In this document: piece by piece, positions 1-10,272 of the stretch
Position numbering within the stretch: position 1 is the first letter of the stretch
Layout: each line of letters starts with the position of its first letter
NCBI RefSeq assembly: GCF_019112545.1
Contig: NW_025064881.1
Span: 133,960 to 197,959, forward strand
Direction of reading: 5' to 3'
DNA from: Guyanagaster necrorhizus
Taxonomy: Eukaryota > Basidiomycota > Agaricomycetes > Agaricales > Physalacriaceae
DNA: 64,000 nt
Program-made: the position numbers and the translations under genes
Notes under the pieces: generated by a model
What the model was told of the DNA's origin: nothing
Databases searched by the model: none
What the model saw: only the letters and a program-made list of their open reading frames with translations

Positions 1-189
1 TTTTACAAAGTCCCTTTTGGACTTAGTATTGGTGACTAGCATGACTATCAGCTTGGAGCCTCAGCCATAGTCCTCTACTGGCTAATGATTCTCAGTTACT
101 AGCATATTCTAGTGTGTTATGCAGAATTTGCAAATTATAGGGTTGGACATGTAGCCTGTGTATCAATGGATCACTCTATCCCTTAACTA

Positions 190-1411
190 TAAACAGGGAC
201 TAAAGAAAGAAAGAGGATTGATCTGCTATGATGGGCAGATCTATATTCCTAGAGATCAAGGACTCTATGATGATATCATCACCATGTGTCATAATCATGT
301 GATGGCCAGTCACCCAGGCATGGCCAAGATGAAAGAGCTTATACTATAGAAATATTGGTAGCCCAAAATAGACTATAATATCACCTGATATATCAAAGCT
401 TGTGAGGTTTGTCAGCAGGGCAAATCATCTACAAAACCCCAGGCTGCACTGCTTCACCCAAATGAGGTCCCTTCATCACCATGGACTCACATTTCAGTGG
501 ATATGATAACTGGACTTCCAGAAAGTGATAGCTATAATGCCATCATCATTATAGTTGATTGCTTCTCCAAAGTGATCATTCTGATTGCTTGCTCAACAGA
601 ACTAACATTGGAAGGATGGGCAAAAGTCCTATGTGATGAAGTATATGCCAAATACAGCATGCCCCAGGTTATTATTTCAGACAGAGGACCACAATTCATT
701 CTCAAATTTTTAGATGACTTGTACTGGCTCCTCAATATCAAGCAAAATGTATCAACTGCATATCACCCACAAACAGATAGCCAAATAGAATGGGTGAATC
801 AAGAAGTTGAAAAGTATCTCTGACTTTTCATCAATTATCAGCAAGATGGTTGGATGGAATGGCTAGCATTAGCCATCTTCTAACACAACAATAGGATTCA
901 CTTGGCAACTGGCAAAACACCATTCTTTGTTAACTATGGGCAACATCCTCTTGTTGCCCAAAGTGAGCAAGTACACATAACAACACTAGCATCAATGGAT
1001 TTTGCCACAACAATGACAAAAATCCATGATAAAATGAAGACAGCTCTTGAAAAGGCTGCTTCAACAATGAAGAAACAATATGACAAACATCGAAGGCTGA
1101 TCCACAAATATTCAATCAACAACAAAGTTTGGTTGGATACAACAAATCTCCATCTCTCTTGTCTGAAACAAAAACTAGCAGACAAATGCACCAGGCCCTT
1201 TAGTATCCTTGCCAAAGTCAGCATATCAGCATATAAATTACAACTACCAACAACATGGAAAGTCCACAATGTATTCAACAAAACACTTCTGACACTCTAT
1301 ATCCAACCAGCCTTTTCAAACCAGGAATGTCCACCACCACTGCCACCAGACTTGATTGACAATGAAGAACAAATAAATGCCAATGATGCAATACATGACT
1401 ATAAACAGTGA
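190..1411 (+). pseudogene. Gypsy integrase pseudogene (element F)
   Basis: Integrase would insert the element cDNA into the host chromosome. A histidine-rich H2C2 region is visible at about 270-420 (CHNHVMASHPG, later CEVCQ). The core begins near 497 with DMITGLP and continues through a readable DRGPQF segment near 680, and HPQTDSQIE near 770 retains the catalytic glutamate. The frame from 902 to 1411 is the C-terminal DNA-binding region ending just before the LTR. Stops at about 347, 354 and 823 fall at positions where Gypsy relatives carry Trp or Arg, so three readable pieces remain. A chromodomain like that of element A is not readable here. Assignment to Gypsy is firm; activity is excluded by the breaks. 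Confidence 0.85.
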
Positions 1412-1620
1412 CTGAATTGACCTTCTATTGCATAGAAAAGAAAGGCAGGTCACAATCATGATTGGATGATAGCAGAGGACATGTTGACTACAAGTAGTCA
1501 ATGTCTTTATGAATCTTATGAAACAATGGGCATGTCATTATGACTGGAACAAGATATTGTGACCAACTATAAACCAGCAGACTTATCTCTAATGTCAAAG
1601 CCATTGGAACAATGGTCTTA

Positions 1621-1632
1621 AGGAGGGGGTAA
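1621..1632 (+). other. Polypurine tract of element F
   Basis: The purine run AGGAGGGGGTAA lies directly against the 3' LTR start. In LTR retrotransposons this tract primes plus-strand DNA synthesis, and its position fixes the LTR boundary at 1633. Confidence 0.8.
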
Positions 1633-2145
1633 TGTTACAATTTTTTCTATTTTCTTTTCTTTTATTCAGGAATTGACCTCTATTTCTGCTTAGTCAGAGC
1701 ATCTAGTCAGCACTTAGGATCATGGGAAGGCTTAGTCAGCAGTACTGTCCTGATTCTATTGTGCTGCTGTGAAGCTTCATAGCAGCACAATGACAGAATG
1801 CCTCTTTTATCATTGCACAGCAGTAACAGCTCAACAGCAGACAATACTCTTTTGTAGATAGCTTGGCAACACTGGACAAAATGCTCTACAGTGTCAGGAA
1901 AGACAATTAGATCATTATATCTTTAGAACAGATGACAATTAGTATATAAGTAGCATAGCTCTCACTGTAGTAATCCCAGCTTTAAGCTAAAGTTTATTCT
2001 TTCACCATTTTATCTTAAGTGACTTGCAACACCTTGACAACACAGTGCTATCAAACACACCAAGTGGACTCTGACATTTAACCCAAAGTGTGAGATTGTG
2101 TCAGTTTATCATGTGTTATTGGTCATGTGGAATTTGAGCTTAACA
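1633..2145 (+). repeat. 3' LTR of Gypsy element F (513 bp)
   Basis: The LTR opens TGTTACAATT after the polypurine tract and closes with CTTAACA. It carries a TATA-like box TATATAAG at 1943-1950, two TTAGTCA sites at 1690-1696 and 1732-1738, and a 34-bp near-perfect palindrome at 1758-1791. The closest relative in this window is the solo LTR at 45,644-46,174, which has the same palindrome. No target duplication can be checked because the 5' end is missing. Confidence 0.85.
1690..1738 (+). promoter_or_regulatory. Paired TTAGTCA sites in LTR U3
   Basis: TTAGTCA occurs twice with starts 42 bp apart, near the start of U3. The same pair, on either strand, recurs in most Gypsy LTRs of this window. 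TTAGTCA/TGACTAA is a known recognition sequence for fungal Yap1/AP-1 bZIP factors; that it controls LTR transcription here is inference from conservation. Confidence 0.5.
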
Positions 2146-4870
2146 TGTAGTAGTAGTGAAGGAGGAGGGTTTCAGGAAGATGATCCAGTACTTGGTCTCT
2201 TTTATATTTTAGTATTTAATATAGCTATTGATAAAAGTGTCAAAGACAGCTTTGTATACTAGATTAAGCTAATTTTTTATGGCTCTATACAGCATCTTCT
2301 GTAGCTCTATATCCTTTCATAGATTCTTGAGAATGATAAACTTTAGGTGATTCTCAATCACTTCAACCTCACTCTCAGTCTCTGTTATGATGGACTTATT
2401 GGTTTTAAACAGCCAAATGGCCCAAAAGAGATCTTCACAGTTTGCAGGTACAATATGAAGGGCAAAAATGTTGCTGATAGCTAAAATATGTTGAAAGAGG
2501 AGGACATTATGCATAGTGTCAGTCAACTTGATAACAACAATGAATGGAGGGTCAAGTTTGTCATTTGTCATCTTGTTTGGCAGGTCTTAGTATGTCTTGA
2601 AGAAGCTATCATCTTTAATCAGAGAAATAAAGATGGTATTAAGGACTTCTTAAGGTTTGAGCTTTAAAATCTCAGTGAACTTCCAACCTCATTAAAGATA
2701 ACCTCTAGAGCATAGTTGTCAATATCTAGCAATTGCTGCAAGTTGGCTAAAGTGGAGATTTGTGAGTAGGTTGTCATAGTGGAACACTAGGCCTTTGAAG
2801 TTTCTGAGGTTTGGCTGAAGTTATGTTATAAGCTCCTCTTACTCAGATCTATGGAGCACAAATTCTGGCCTGTTACTATGAGAGAAGTCCATCACAGAGA
2901 CTGTAGATCATAAGCACATATCTCCTCTGTTGGTCAGGAAGATAAACTCTTGCACCTGCTCTTTGCCTGTCTTTATGCTTAGTTATTATAGTTCAGTGGA
3001 GGAGTGTTGTCTATGAAGATGTTATACTCTTTATATAGAGAAGTGAGGCTTGGAGGGTGATTGCCCTGTGGATCTGGGCTTTCTCCATATTGCAGTAGAT
3101 CTGGAGATATCAGAAGAATGCCTATTAGAAGGTGTGATAGTGCCAAGTTGACAGTGTATTATTTAGTTGGTGTTTTTGGCTTATATTCCTTTTTTCCATC
3201 TGCTATACCTCCACTCTGGCTTTTTTGGTGTTTTACTGAAGTGGGTTATGGTATAGGTTGTGAGAGAGGGCTTGGCTATATTGGAGTCACAATAATAGAC
3301 AAGAATGTTAGATCTGAGATTCTCTACATCTTCTAGCTAGGTTTTTCATTTGGCTTAGGGCTTTTATTGAATGGAAAGGTGTAATATTATTTTAGCAGAT
3401 TAATCCTGTTCATTAATTCATTATCTGGAGTGAGCAGAGGATGTAATTCTATTCTCACAGCATACTCATCATTAGTCTGCATGTGTGCAGAGCTGACTCC
3501 TTACTGGAGTGAGACTGAGATGCTCTGCTTGTCTCTCAGCTTTAGCATTAGTTGCTGTTCTGCTGAGCTCACTATTCAGAGTGGTGAGAGAGTGCTCTAC
3601 TTCTCTGACTATGCTCTATGGTCAAAAGACCTTGCTGCTTACTATGTCATTCAGAGAATGATAGTGGTTGTGAATGCCACAATTTTTTTTTTACTCAAAG
3701 TAATCTTACTGGTATCTTGAAATAGGTTAGCAGACTGATGCAAAGCTTAGTTTACATAGCTTGAGGACATGCAAAGTGTAGAGTTCAAAATAAGTAGTAA
3801 GAATTTGATATCTAGTATATATTTTATAGCTATGTTTATATACAAATGGATGTTATTAGAAAGTTTGACAAGTTTTGTGAAGTCATTTAGTTATAACAAG
3901 TTCATTAGGCTGAGTAAGAGAAAGTACAGGAAGAGATAGAAAGAAAAAGAAACAGCTTCAAGTGACTGGAGACTTTCAGATAATTCCAGAAATTCCATCA
4001 ATGTGGAAATCAATAACAGTTCTGCAGATTATGATATACTGCAGGCTACTGATGCATTGGTCCTACTAATGTTCTGGTAGAAATATTTTTTGGCAGCCTA
4101 TTTGCAGGAACTATATAATGCTTGGTCTACTTCAGAACTAAACACTCATTTATAATTCTTCTGTAATATACCATAGCAACACAGAGCTGAATGAATGACT
4201 GAAGAAATAGCAATGACATTTGGTGCTCTGTGAGCAATTCATTCTCATTTCAGCATGTTTATAATCTCATCATTTGTTTATTACAGCTAGCTTAAAGTTA
4301 ATCTGATCATTCTGCACTATAAAAACTTTTGTGACTTGCAACTTGGTGTGAGCATAAATTCTTACTCTGTGTCAACCAAGATAGGACTATGATAGAATCT
4401 ATGTCAAGAGTCAGATGGTTAAGGTCAGTATATTTTACATGAGCTTAAATACATTTTTAAAAGGTATTTTAGTCTAAAATGAACACTCCAGTAATGTCAT
4501 TTGAGAGACATATTGATAATAAAGGAGTCAGAAAGAGATGAGAAGGGAAAATAGGTGAAAATGTCAGCAAGTACATAACCTTAAAGTCTGTATAGCAAAG
4601 TCAGTGCTTATTTGTCTATCCAACAGAGTAAGATCATACTTTGTCTTACAATTTTCCTGATGACTGGTTTCCTTCTTCAATGGACAGCACTCTTGTTCTC
4701 TCTGAAATTAATTTAGTATCATTCACTAGAATAATATTTCCTGACTGTGCTTCTCTAACAAGTGTTGCCTCTGCTATACTATTCAGCAGTGGCTCATATT
4801 CATCTCTATATATGAGATATGTCACTGAGTGTTCTAAATAACATATTTTAGTCAGACACCACTAATTTCC
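2146..4870. other. Decayed, unrecognised intergenic DNA
   Basis: This stretch is AT-rich and almost free of CpG, like the surrounding transposon DNA. Short open frames exist (for example 2317-2571 minus, 3061-3336 plus, 3430-3720 plus) but none shows a motif I recognise, and none has start context or introns that would support a gene. It is probably old transposon DNA mutated beyond recognition. Element A is inserted at its right end. Confidence 0.5.
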
Positions 4871-5316
4871 TGTTAGGCCCAAGCATCATGTGAGTAGATA
4901 CACATGATAAACAGGTGTCCCTTTGCACTTTGAGGGATCAGCTGAGTTCACTTTGTATATCTTGGTCATTGTGACTCAAGGTCAGATAAAGACTCAAGAT
5001 AGAATAGTAGTTATAAACTTTAGCTTGAAGCTGGGGTCTAACCAGCTGGAGCAGACTCCTTAAATACTGTATAAGTCCTGCTAATAATACTGTGTGCTTA
5101 TTGTAGGTTTCTCTGTCTATTGTGCTCATTGTTCTTGAGCATCATTACCATACATAAAAGAATATTGTCTGTGGTTGTCATTGGTTTTGGGAGTGGGTAG
5201 GGTTCGACTTGTTGTGCTGACTAAGCTTCATCCCACACTCCTAAGCACCAAGCTAGATGCCTTGACTAAGCATGAATAGGGGTCAAAGAAGAATAGAAAA
5301 TAAGAAAATCATAACA
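4871..5316 (-). repeat. 3' LTR of Gypsy element A
   Basis: The LTR runs from TGTTAGGCCC to ATCATAACA on the plus strand, 446 bp, and reads in the minus orientation. TGACTAA occurs at 5218-5224 and 5263-5269. The complement of a polypurine tract, CCTCTCCTTAA, follows immediately at its inner edge (5320-5330). Confidence 0.92.
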
Positions 5317-5412
5317 TTACCCTCTCCTTAAGATCATCATCCTGATGGCTTAATTTAGGGATAGTTCATAGTCGTGTATGGCATCATCAGCATCCATGTG
5401 CTTTTCATTTAC

Positions 5413-6710
5413 CTATTGATTTGATTCTGAGCTATAACCCTTCCAGCTGACCAGGTAGTCCACTGTTGTCATCATTCCTCCCCCTTTAGCTTTAATTTTA
5501 TGGAGTTTATGCTTGAGGACCTGATTGATTTCATAATGTTCTTTGCCATCAATTAGGTCAGAGGGTGGAGGTGGTGGGCGGTTCTGATTTGGGAAGATGA
5601 GCATGATGTATGAGAATATTAATGTCTCATTAAAGACATCATGGATTTTCCAGGTAATAGGCAGTCACAGTTTGTAAGTGCTATTCCCTATTTTTGAGAT
5701 AATAGGAAATGAGCCTGTGCATTTGTCTGATAGTTTTTGTTTTGGTCATGGTAGATATAGGTTTGTTGTGTTGAGCCAGACTTTGTCACCAGCTGAATAT
5801 GTATATGCTGATCAATGGTGTTTATTATATTGTGCTTTCATTGACGAGGCGGCCTTCTCAAGGGTGGTCTTGGTTTCAGCCTGGATTTTTGTCATTGTAG
5901 TGATAAAATCTGTTGACGTGGGGGTTGTAGTTTGATGGTGTTTAGTATGGGTGATATTGGAATGTCGCTCATAGTTTACAAAGAATAGCATCTTTTCCAT
6001 TGCCAAATGTACTCGGTTATTATGCTGGAATGCTGTGAGTGCTAGCTATTCGACCCAATTGTCTTGTCAATAGTTAATGAATAGTTGGAGATATTTTTCT
6101 ATCTTCTGATTCGCTTGCTTTGTTTGCCCATCGGTTTGTGAGTGGTATACCATGGATGCATTCCATTTGATGTTTAGGAGATAATATAGGTCATCAAGGA
6201 ATTTAGAGACAAATTGGGGTCCCCTGTCAGAGATGACTACTTAGGGCATGCCATATTTAGCATAGACCTCATCCTGTAAGATCTTTGCCCACTCTTCTGA
6301 GGTTAGTTCTGTGAAACAGGTGATAGGGATGATTGTCTTAGAGAATCGATCAACTATGATGAGGATGGCATCATAGCCATTACAGTCAGGCAATCCAGTG
6401 ATTATGTCTACCAAGATATGGGTCCATGGGGATGATGGATCCTCATTTGGATGGAGGGGTGCCATGTGAGGTTGTGTTGATGCTTTTCCTTGTTAACAGA
6501 CTTCACATGCTTTGATGTATATGATGATATCATTCCCCATCTTGGGCCACCAGTACTCTTGCAGGATGAGCTCCTTGGTCTTTGTGATACCAGGATGCCC
6601 AGCAGTCACATGATTGTGACACATGGCAATGATTTCCCCATGTAGGTTTTGGTCCCTGGGAATGTAGATCCTTCCATCATAACAGATCAACCCATCCTCC
6701 TTTGTCACTC
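5413..6710 (-). pseudogene. Integrase and chromodomain pseudogene (element A)
   Basis: The minus strand shows, in order, the H2C2 zinc-binding region at 6493-6708 (CHNHVTAGHPG then KACEVC), the integrase core from 6465 (DIITGLP) through DRGPQF near 6220, the C-terminal domain, and a chromodomain ending VDYLVSWKGYSSESNQ near 5415. Chromodomains of this kind direct insertion to particular chromatin in Gypsy elements. The catalytic glutamate of the DDE triad, expected as QTE in the HPQTDGQTE context, reads QTK near 6125, a G-to-A type change, so the integrase would be inactive even without the stops near 6240 and 6080. Confidence 0.88.
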
Positions 6711-6849
6711 CCCTTTCATGGTTAAGGGATGGGGCAATTTTTTGATCCCATTTGTGGCTATCTCAGATCATACTCTTGATTCGTTCATGAATTTCCTCCT
6801 CTGTTGGCATTATCATGGCTCTGAAATGCTTGGGCTGTAACAATGTGAC

Positions 6850-8850
6850 TCTCATGTTATCAGCTCCTCCCTGATCATGATCTGCTCATCAGGATAGAAG
6901 ATCAGCTTTCTTGTTTGCCATTTCTACCTTATGGTGGAGAATATATTGATACTGACTGAGTTCTGTGACCCACTGAGCTTGTCGGTGGTTTAGTTTCTGT
7001 GGTTGTTGGAAGTATCTGAGGTTTTGGTGGTCTGTCCAGATTTCAAAGACCTTGGTAGCTCCTATCAGATAATGCTGCCACTCCTCTAAGATGAGCATTA
7101 TTGCAAGCAACTCCTTGTTGTATATTTCATAGTTTCTCTCCATGACAGTGAGCACCTTTGAGAGGAATGCAACTGGGCACCACCTCCCCTCCTGCTCTTG
7201 GGAGAGTACTGCCCCAGTTGCCCCCTCACTGGAGTCTGTCTTGACTCAGAACTTCCCTTTCTGAGACAGGATAGCGAGTATGACACCCTTGGCTAATTGT
7301 TGCTTCAGATCCCCAAATGCAGACTGCTGAGAGTTTCCCCAAGTCCAGGGGGCATTGTCAGTGAGCTGGATCATGGGTCAGATGATTTTGCTGTAGTCTT
7401 GGATGAATCACTGATAGAAGTTGGTGAACCTGAGGAAAGACTGTAACTCCTTTTTCTTCATTGGTTCTGGCCACTTGGTCACCCCTGCCACCTTGATGGG
7501 ATCCATTCTGATGCTTCCTTCACTGATAATCACTCTAAGGTACTCTATCTCAAGTACTTCAAATTCACATTTTTCGGTCTTAAGGAATAATTTGTGTTTC
7601 CTCATCAGGGCTAGTACCTGTTGCACTAGCCTCCTGTGCTCCTCCTTTGTTTGTGACATGATTAAAATGTCATCCAGGTAAATTGTAACCTTTTCAGTGG
7701 TGATAAGATCCTTGAATATGTCATTCATCATCCACTGGAACATCGCAGGGGAGTTGGTGAGACCAAAGAACATGACAGTGGGCTCAAATAGTCCCTGGTT
7801 TGTCCTGAAGGTGGCCTTCCATTCATCTCCTTCCTTGATTCAGATGTTATTATATCCCCATCAGACATTGAGTTTGGTATAGTATCTGGCACTCCAAAGT
7901 TTGTCCATTAACTCTGAGATTAAGAGGAGGGGATACCAGTTTTTAATTGTCATCTCATTCAGCTTTTGATAGTTCTGAACTGGCCAGAGTTTGCTGTCCT
8001 TCTTTTTGATGAAGAAGAATAGTGATGCCATCAGGGATTTTGACAGTCAGATGTATCTGCTGGACAAGTTCTTGTCAAGGAATTTGTCAAGTTCCTGTTG
8101 TTCTTGATTGCTGAGGGGGTAGGTTTTGCAATCTAGATTGGCATTGGCATTTGGAACTAGTTCAATTGTGTGGTCCCAAGGCTTTAGGGTGGGGAGCTCA
8201 TCAAAGCTCTCTTTCTTGAAGAGGTCTCGATAGTCTCATGCTCACTCCAGCACTATCTCTTCAAATGTTCTCTCCATCTTTCCCTCATTAGCCTTTGCTG
8301 CCAGGTTATTGGCATGATGGATGGCTCAAATGTGAATCTCCTTCTGCAGGTCTATGGTGAGGATGGTTTCCTCATCCTCCATTTCTTCATCCCATCTGTC
8401 CTCTGGGTCTTTGTTGGGCAATTTGAATGGGGTCTTTCAATATTGACACTGAGTGAAGGTAATCCACCTGGTCTTCCAATTTATGAGCAGGTTATGCTGT
8501 ATGAGCCAATCATGACCAAGGAACACTTCCTTGGTCCCAAGGTCAGTTACAGCCAAATCAATCCATTTGGAGTGATCTCCAATGGTGAGTCAAAGTTCAA
8601 CAAACTCGGTGACTGAGCCAGCTTGATTTTTTGTTCTGTTGGCATTATAAACTGGAATGGGGGTGGCAATAGTCCTGATTGGAAGTTTATTCCTGGTGAT
8701 GAAAGCTTGGTTTATTGAACTCTCTGTACATCTGCTATCAATCAGGGCAGTTACCAAGTATGTGGATCAGGAAGTCAGGGTTTTGATTTGGGCTTTTGTG
8801 GTTAGATCTCTCCTGGGAGTCTTGGCACATCAAATGAACTTTTGAAGCCT
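6850..8850 (-). pseudogene. Protease, reverse transcriptase and RNase H pseudogene (element A)
   Basis: From high to low coordinate: an aspartic protease with LIDSRCT near 8745, where the usual DSG triad reads DSR; a linker; reverse transcriptase with YLDDILIM near 7670 retaining the catalytic aspartates and MFFGLTNSPAMFQ upstream; and RNase H with KTDSSEGATGAV near 7235, YEIYNKELLAIM and WTDHQNL. The order is typical of Ty3/Gypsy pol. Several in-frame stops interrupt it, for example near 7410, 7380 and 7255, most at conserved Trp, Arg or Gln positions. This reading is firm at family level. No host function is implied. Confidence 0.9.
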
Positions 8851-8883
8851 GTGTAGCTCATCTAGCCATTCAAGGGTCCTACT

Positions 8884-10272
8884 TCAGTCGGCATCCTTTA
8901 TTCCTTCTACTATTTCATCAATTACCTCTTCAGTTCGAGTCTGGTGCATCCAGTTCCTTAGTACAGCTTTTCCTGCAGCTTTATCTTTTGCTTCTTTGAT
9001 GGCTCTCCAGGTCCATTCAGTATTGAATGGTTTGAGCCAGTTTGTGGGGCCCTCTGCCCCTATTCGGCCTGCAGGCAGTTGAGTTTTTTCTTGTGATTCA
9101 GTGGTATGCATAGCAATTGGTTGGGATATATTTGAATGCATACATAGTGGCAATATAGATGTAACTACAGAGGTACCATGAGTCCAACTAGTGGCTGTGA
9201 AAGACACACCTTTTGAGTCTTTGGCCAGTCCAGTGGAATTGCTCACTGGCTGGCCTTGTCTTTTAACTCCTCGACCTTGGTTTTCTTTCCTTGATCTTTC
9301 TCCTCTTTCTGTAACTTGGTGATCTGTGTGCATGTCTTCATGAGTTCACTTCTTCTTTGGGCAGTTTTTGGCCATGTGGCCCTTTTGCCTACAGTTGAAG
9401 CATTTCCCTTCTTTCTTTATCTGGTCTATGTCCATTGGTTTCCCTACCCTGGTATACATAGTATCTGTCCCTATCTTCTGACTCCTATAGCTTGTGGCTG
9501 TTGAAGGTCCTGGTGATTTCTCAGCAGTTTACCCCAGTTTGTTCAGAGTTAGTGGGGTTGGCTTCTTTGTGTATTCTTGTAGTGTTGACAATTCTGCTTT
9601 CTGCCTTTATTGTTCCTTATACATCTCAATGATCTGTTCTTTTCACTTGTCATATCCAACTGGCATCAAGATTCTGACACCCATGGCAGATATCATCATG
9701 AGGTATGAAGGAGGAACTCCTCACTTGAGAGTCTTGACCATTTGGCCATCATTGGCTGTGTCATCCTGTATCCCTGCCAACTTGGCAAGCCTTTTCAGCT
9801 CATCAAAGTAGTCTGTGGCAGCCTTATCTCCCATCTTGTACTCTTTAATCTTCTGTTTGTGCACCTCCTGTATGGCAGAGTCAATGAACTTGTCATTCAG
9901 CATGTGTTTAAAGATGGACCATGATGGGTACCAATAATGATCCTGTGTGGTTGATCAGAAGTTTGGGGAAATAAGAATCCACCATGTTTTTGCCTTCTCT
10001 TCCAGATACAAAGTTGTGAAGGCAACCTTATTCATGTCAGTTCCTAGGTACCCGATGTATACTTTGAAGTACTGTTTGCAGTCAACAAGGAAGTGATCAA
10101 TGTCATCTGAAGCTCCCTTGAAAGAGTGGGATTTCCATAAGAGGTCTGGGTGGCACTCCAGGATGGCTGCATCATAGGGGAGTGCTCCCATTGGGTTAGG
10201 CCAGTCTGAGAAGGGGGGACATTGCCACTCATTGGGTGGCCTAGGGAAAGAGTGAAGAGAGTTATCATCCAC
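8884..10272 (-). pseudogene. Gag capsid and zinc-knuckle pseudogene (element A)
   Basis: The segment 9955-10,272 resembles the retrotransposon gag capsid domain (DIDHFLVDCKQYFKVYIGYL, then KAKTWWILISPNF), and 9721-9903 continues it. A CCHC zinc knuckle CFNCRQKGHMAKNC lies near 9350-9400, with the spacing C-x2-C-x4-H-x4-C intact. The frame at 8884-9333 is a linker between nucleocapsid and protease. A stop just after the knuckle replaces an Arg codon. The capsid would package element RNA into cytoplasmic particles. Confidence 0.85.

Larger units (their letters stand above)
190..2145 (+). mobile_element. Gypsy element F, 3' part (integrase and 3' LTR)
   Basis: This is the 3' end of a Ty3/Gypsy retrotransposon: integrase zinc-binding region, integrase core, C-terminal region, polypurine tract and LTR in the expected order. 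Protease, reverse transcriptase and gag are absent; the sequence from 1 to about 189 does not continue the polyprotein clearly, so the element is 5'-truncated or its upstream part is too decayed to read. The reading frame is interrupted by several stops that replace conserved Trp or Arg codons, so it is dead. Its LTR belongs to the same subfamily as the solo LTR at 45,644-46,174. Confidence 0.88.

Noticed and set aside
3061..3720. Open frames 3061-3336 and 3430-3720
   Set aside because: They lie in CpG-poor decayed DNA, have no motif or homologous copy in the window, and their length is not surprising by chance.
4938..5129. Frame of 63 codons repeated at 12,521-12,712
   Set aside because: It occurs twice only because it lies in the two LTRs of element A; it is not a gene.
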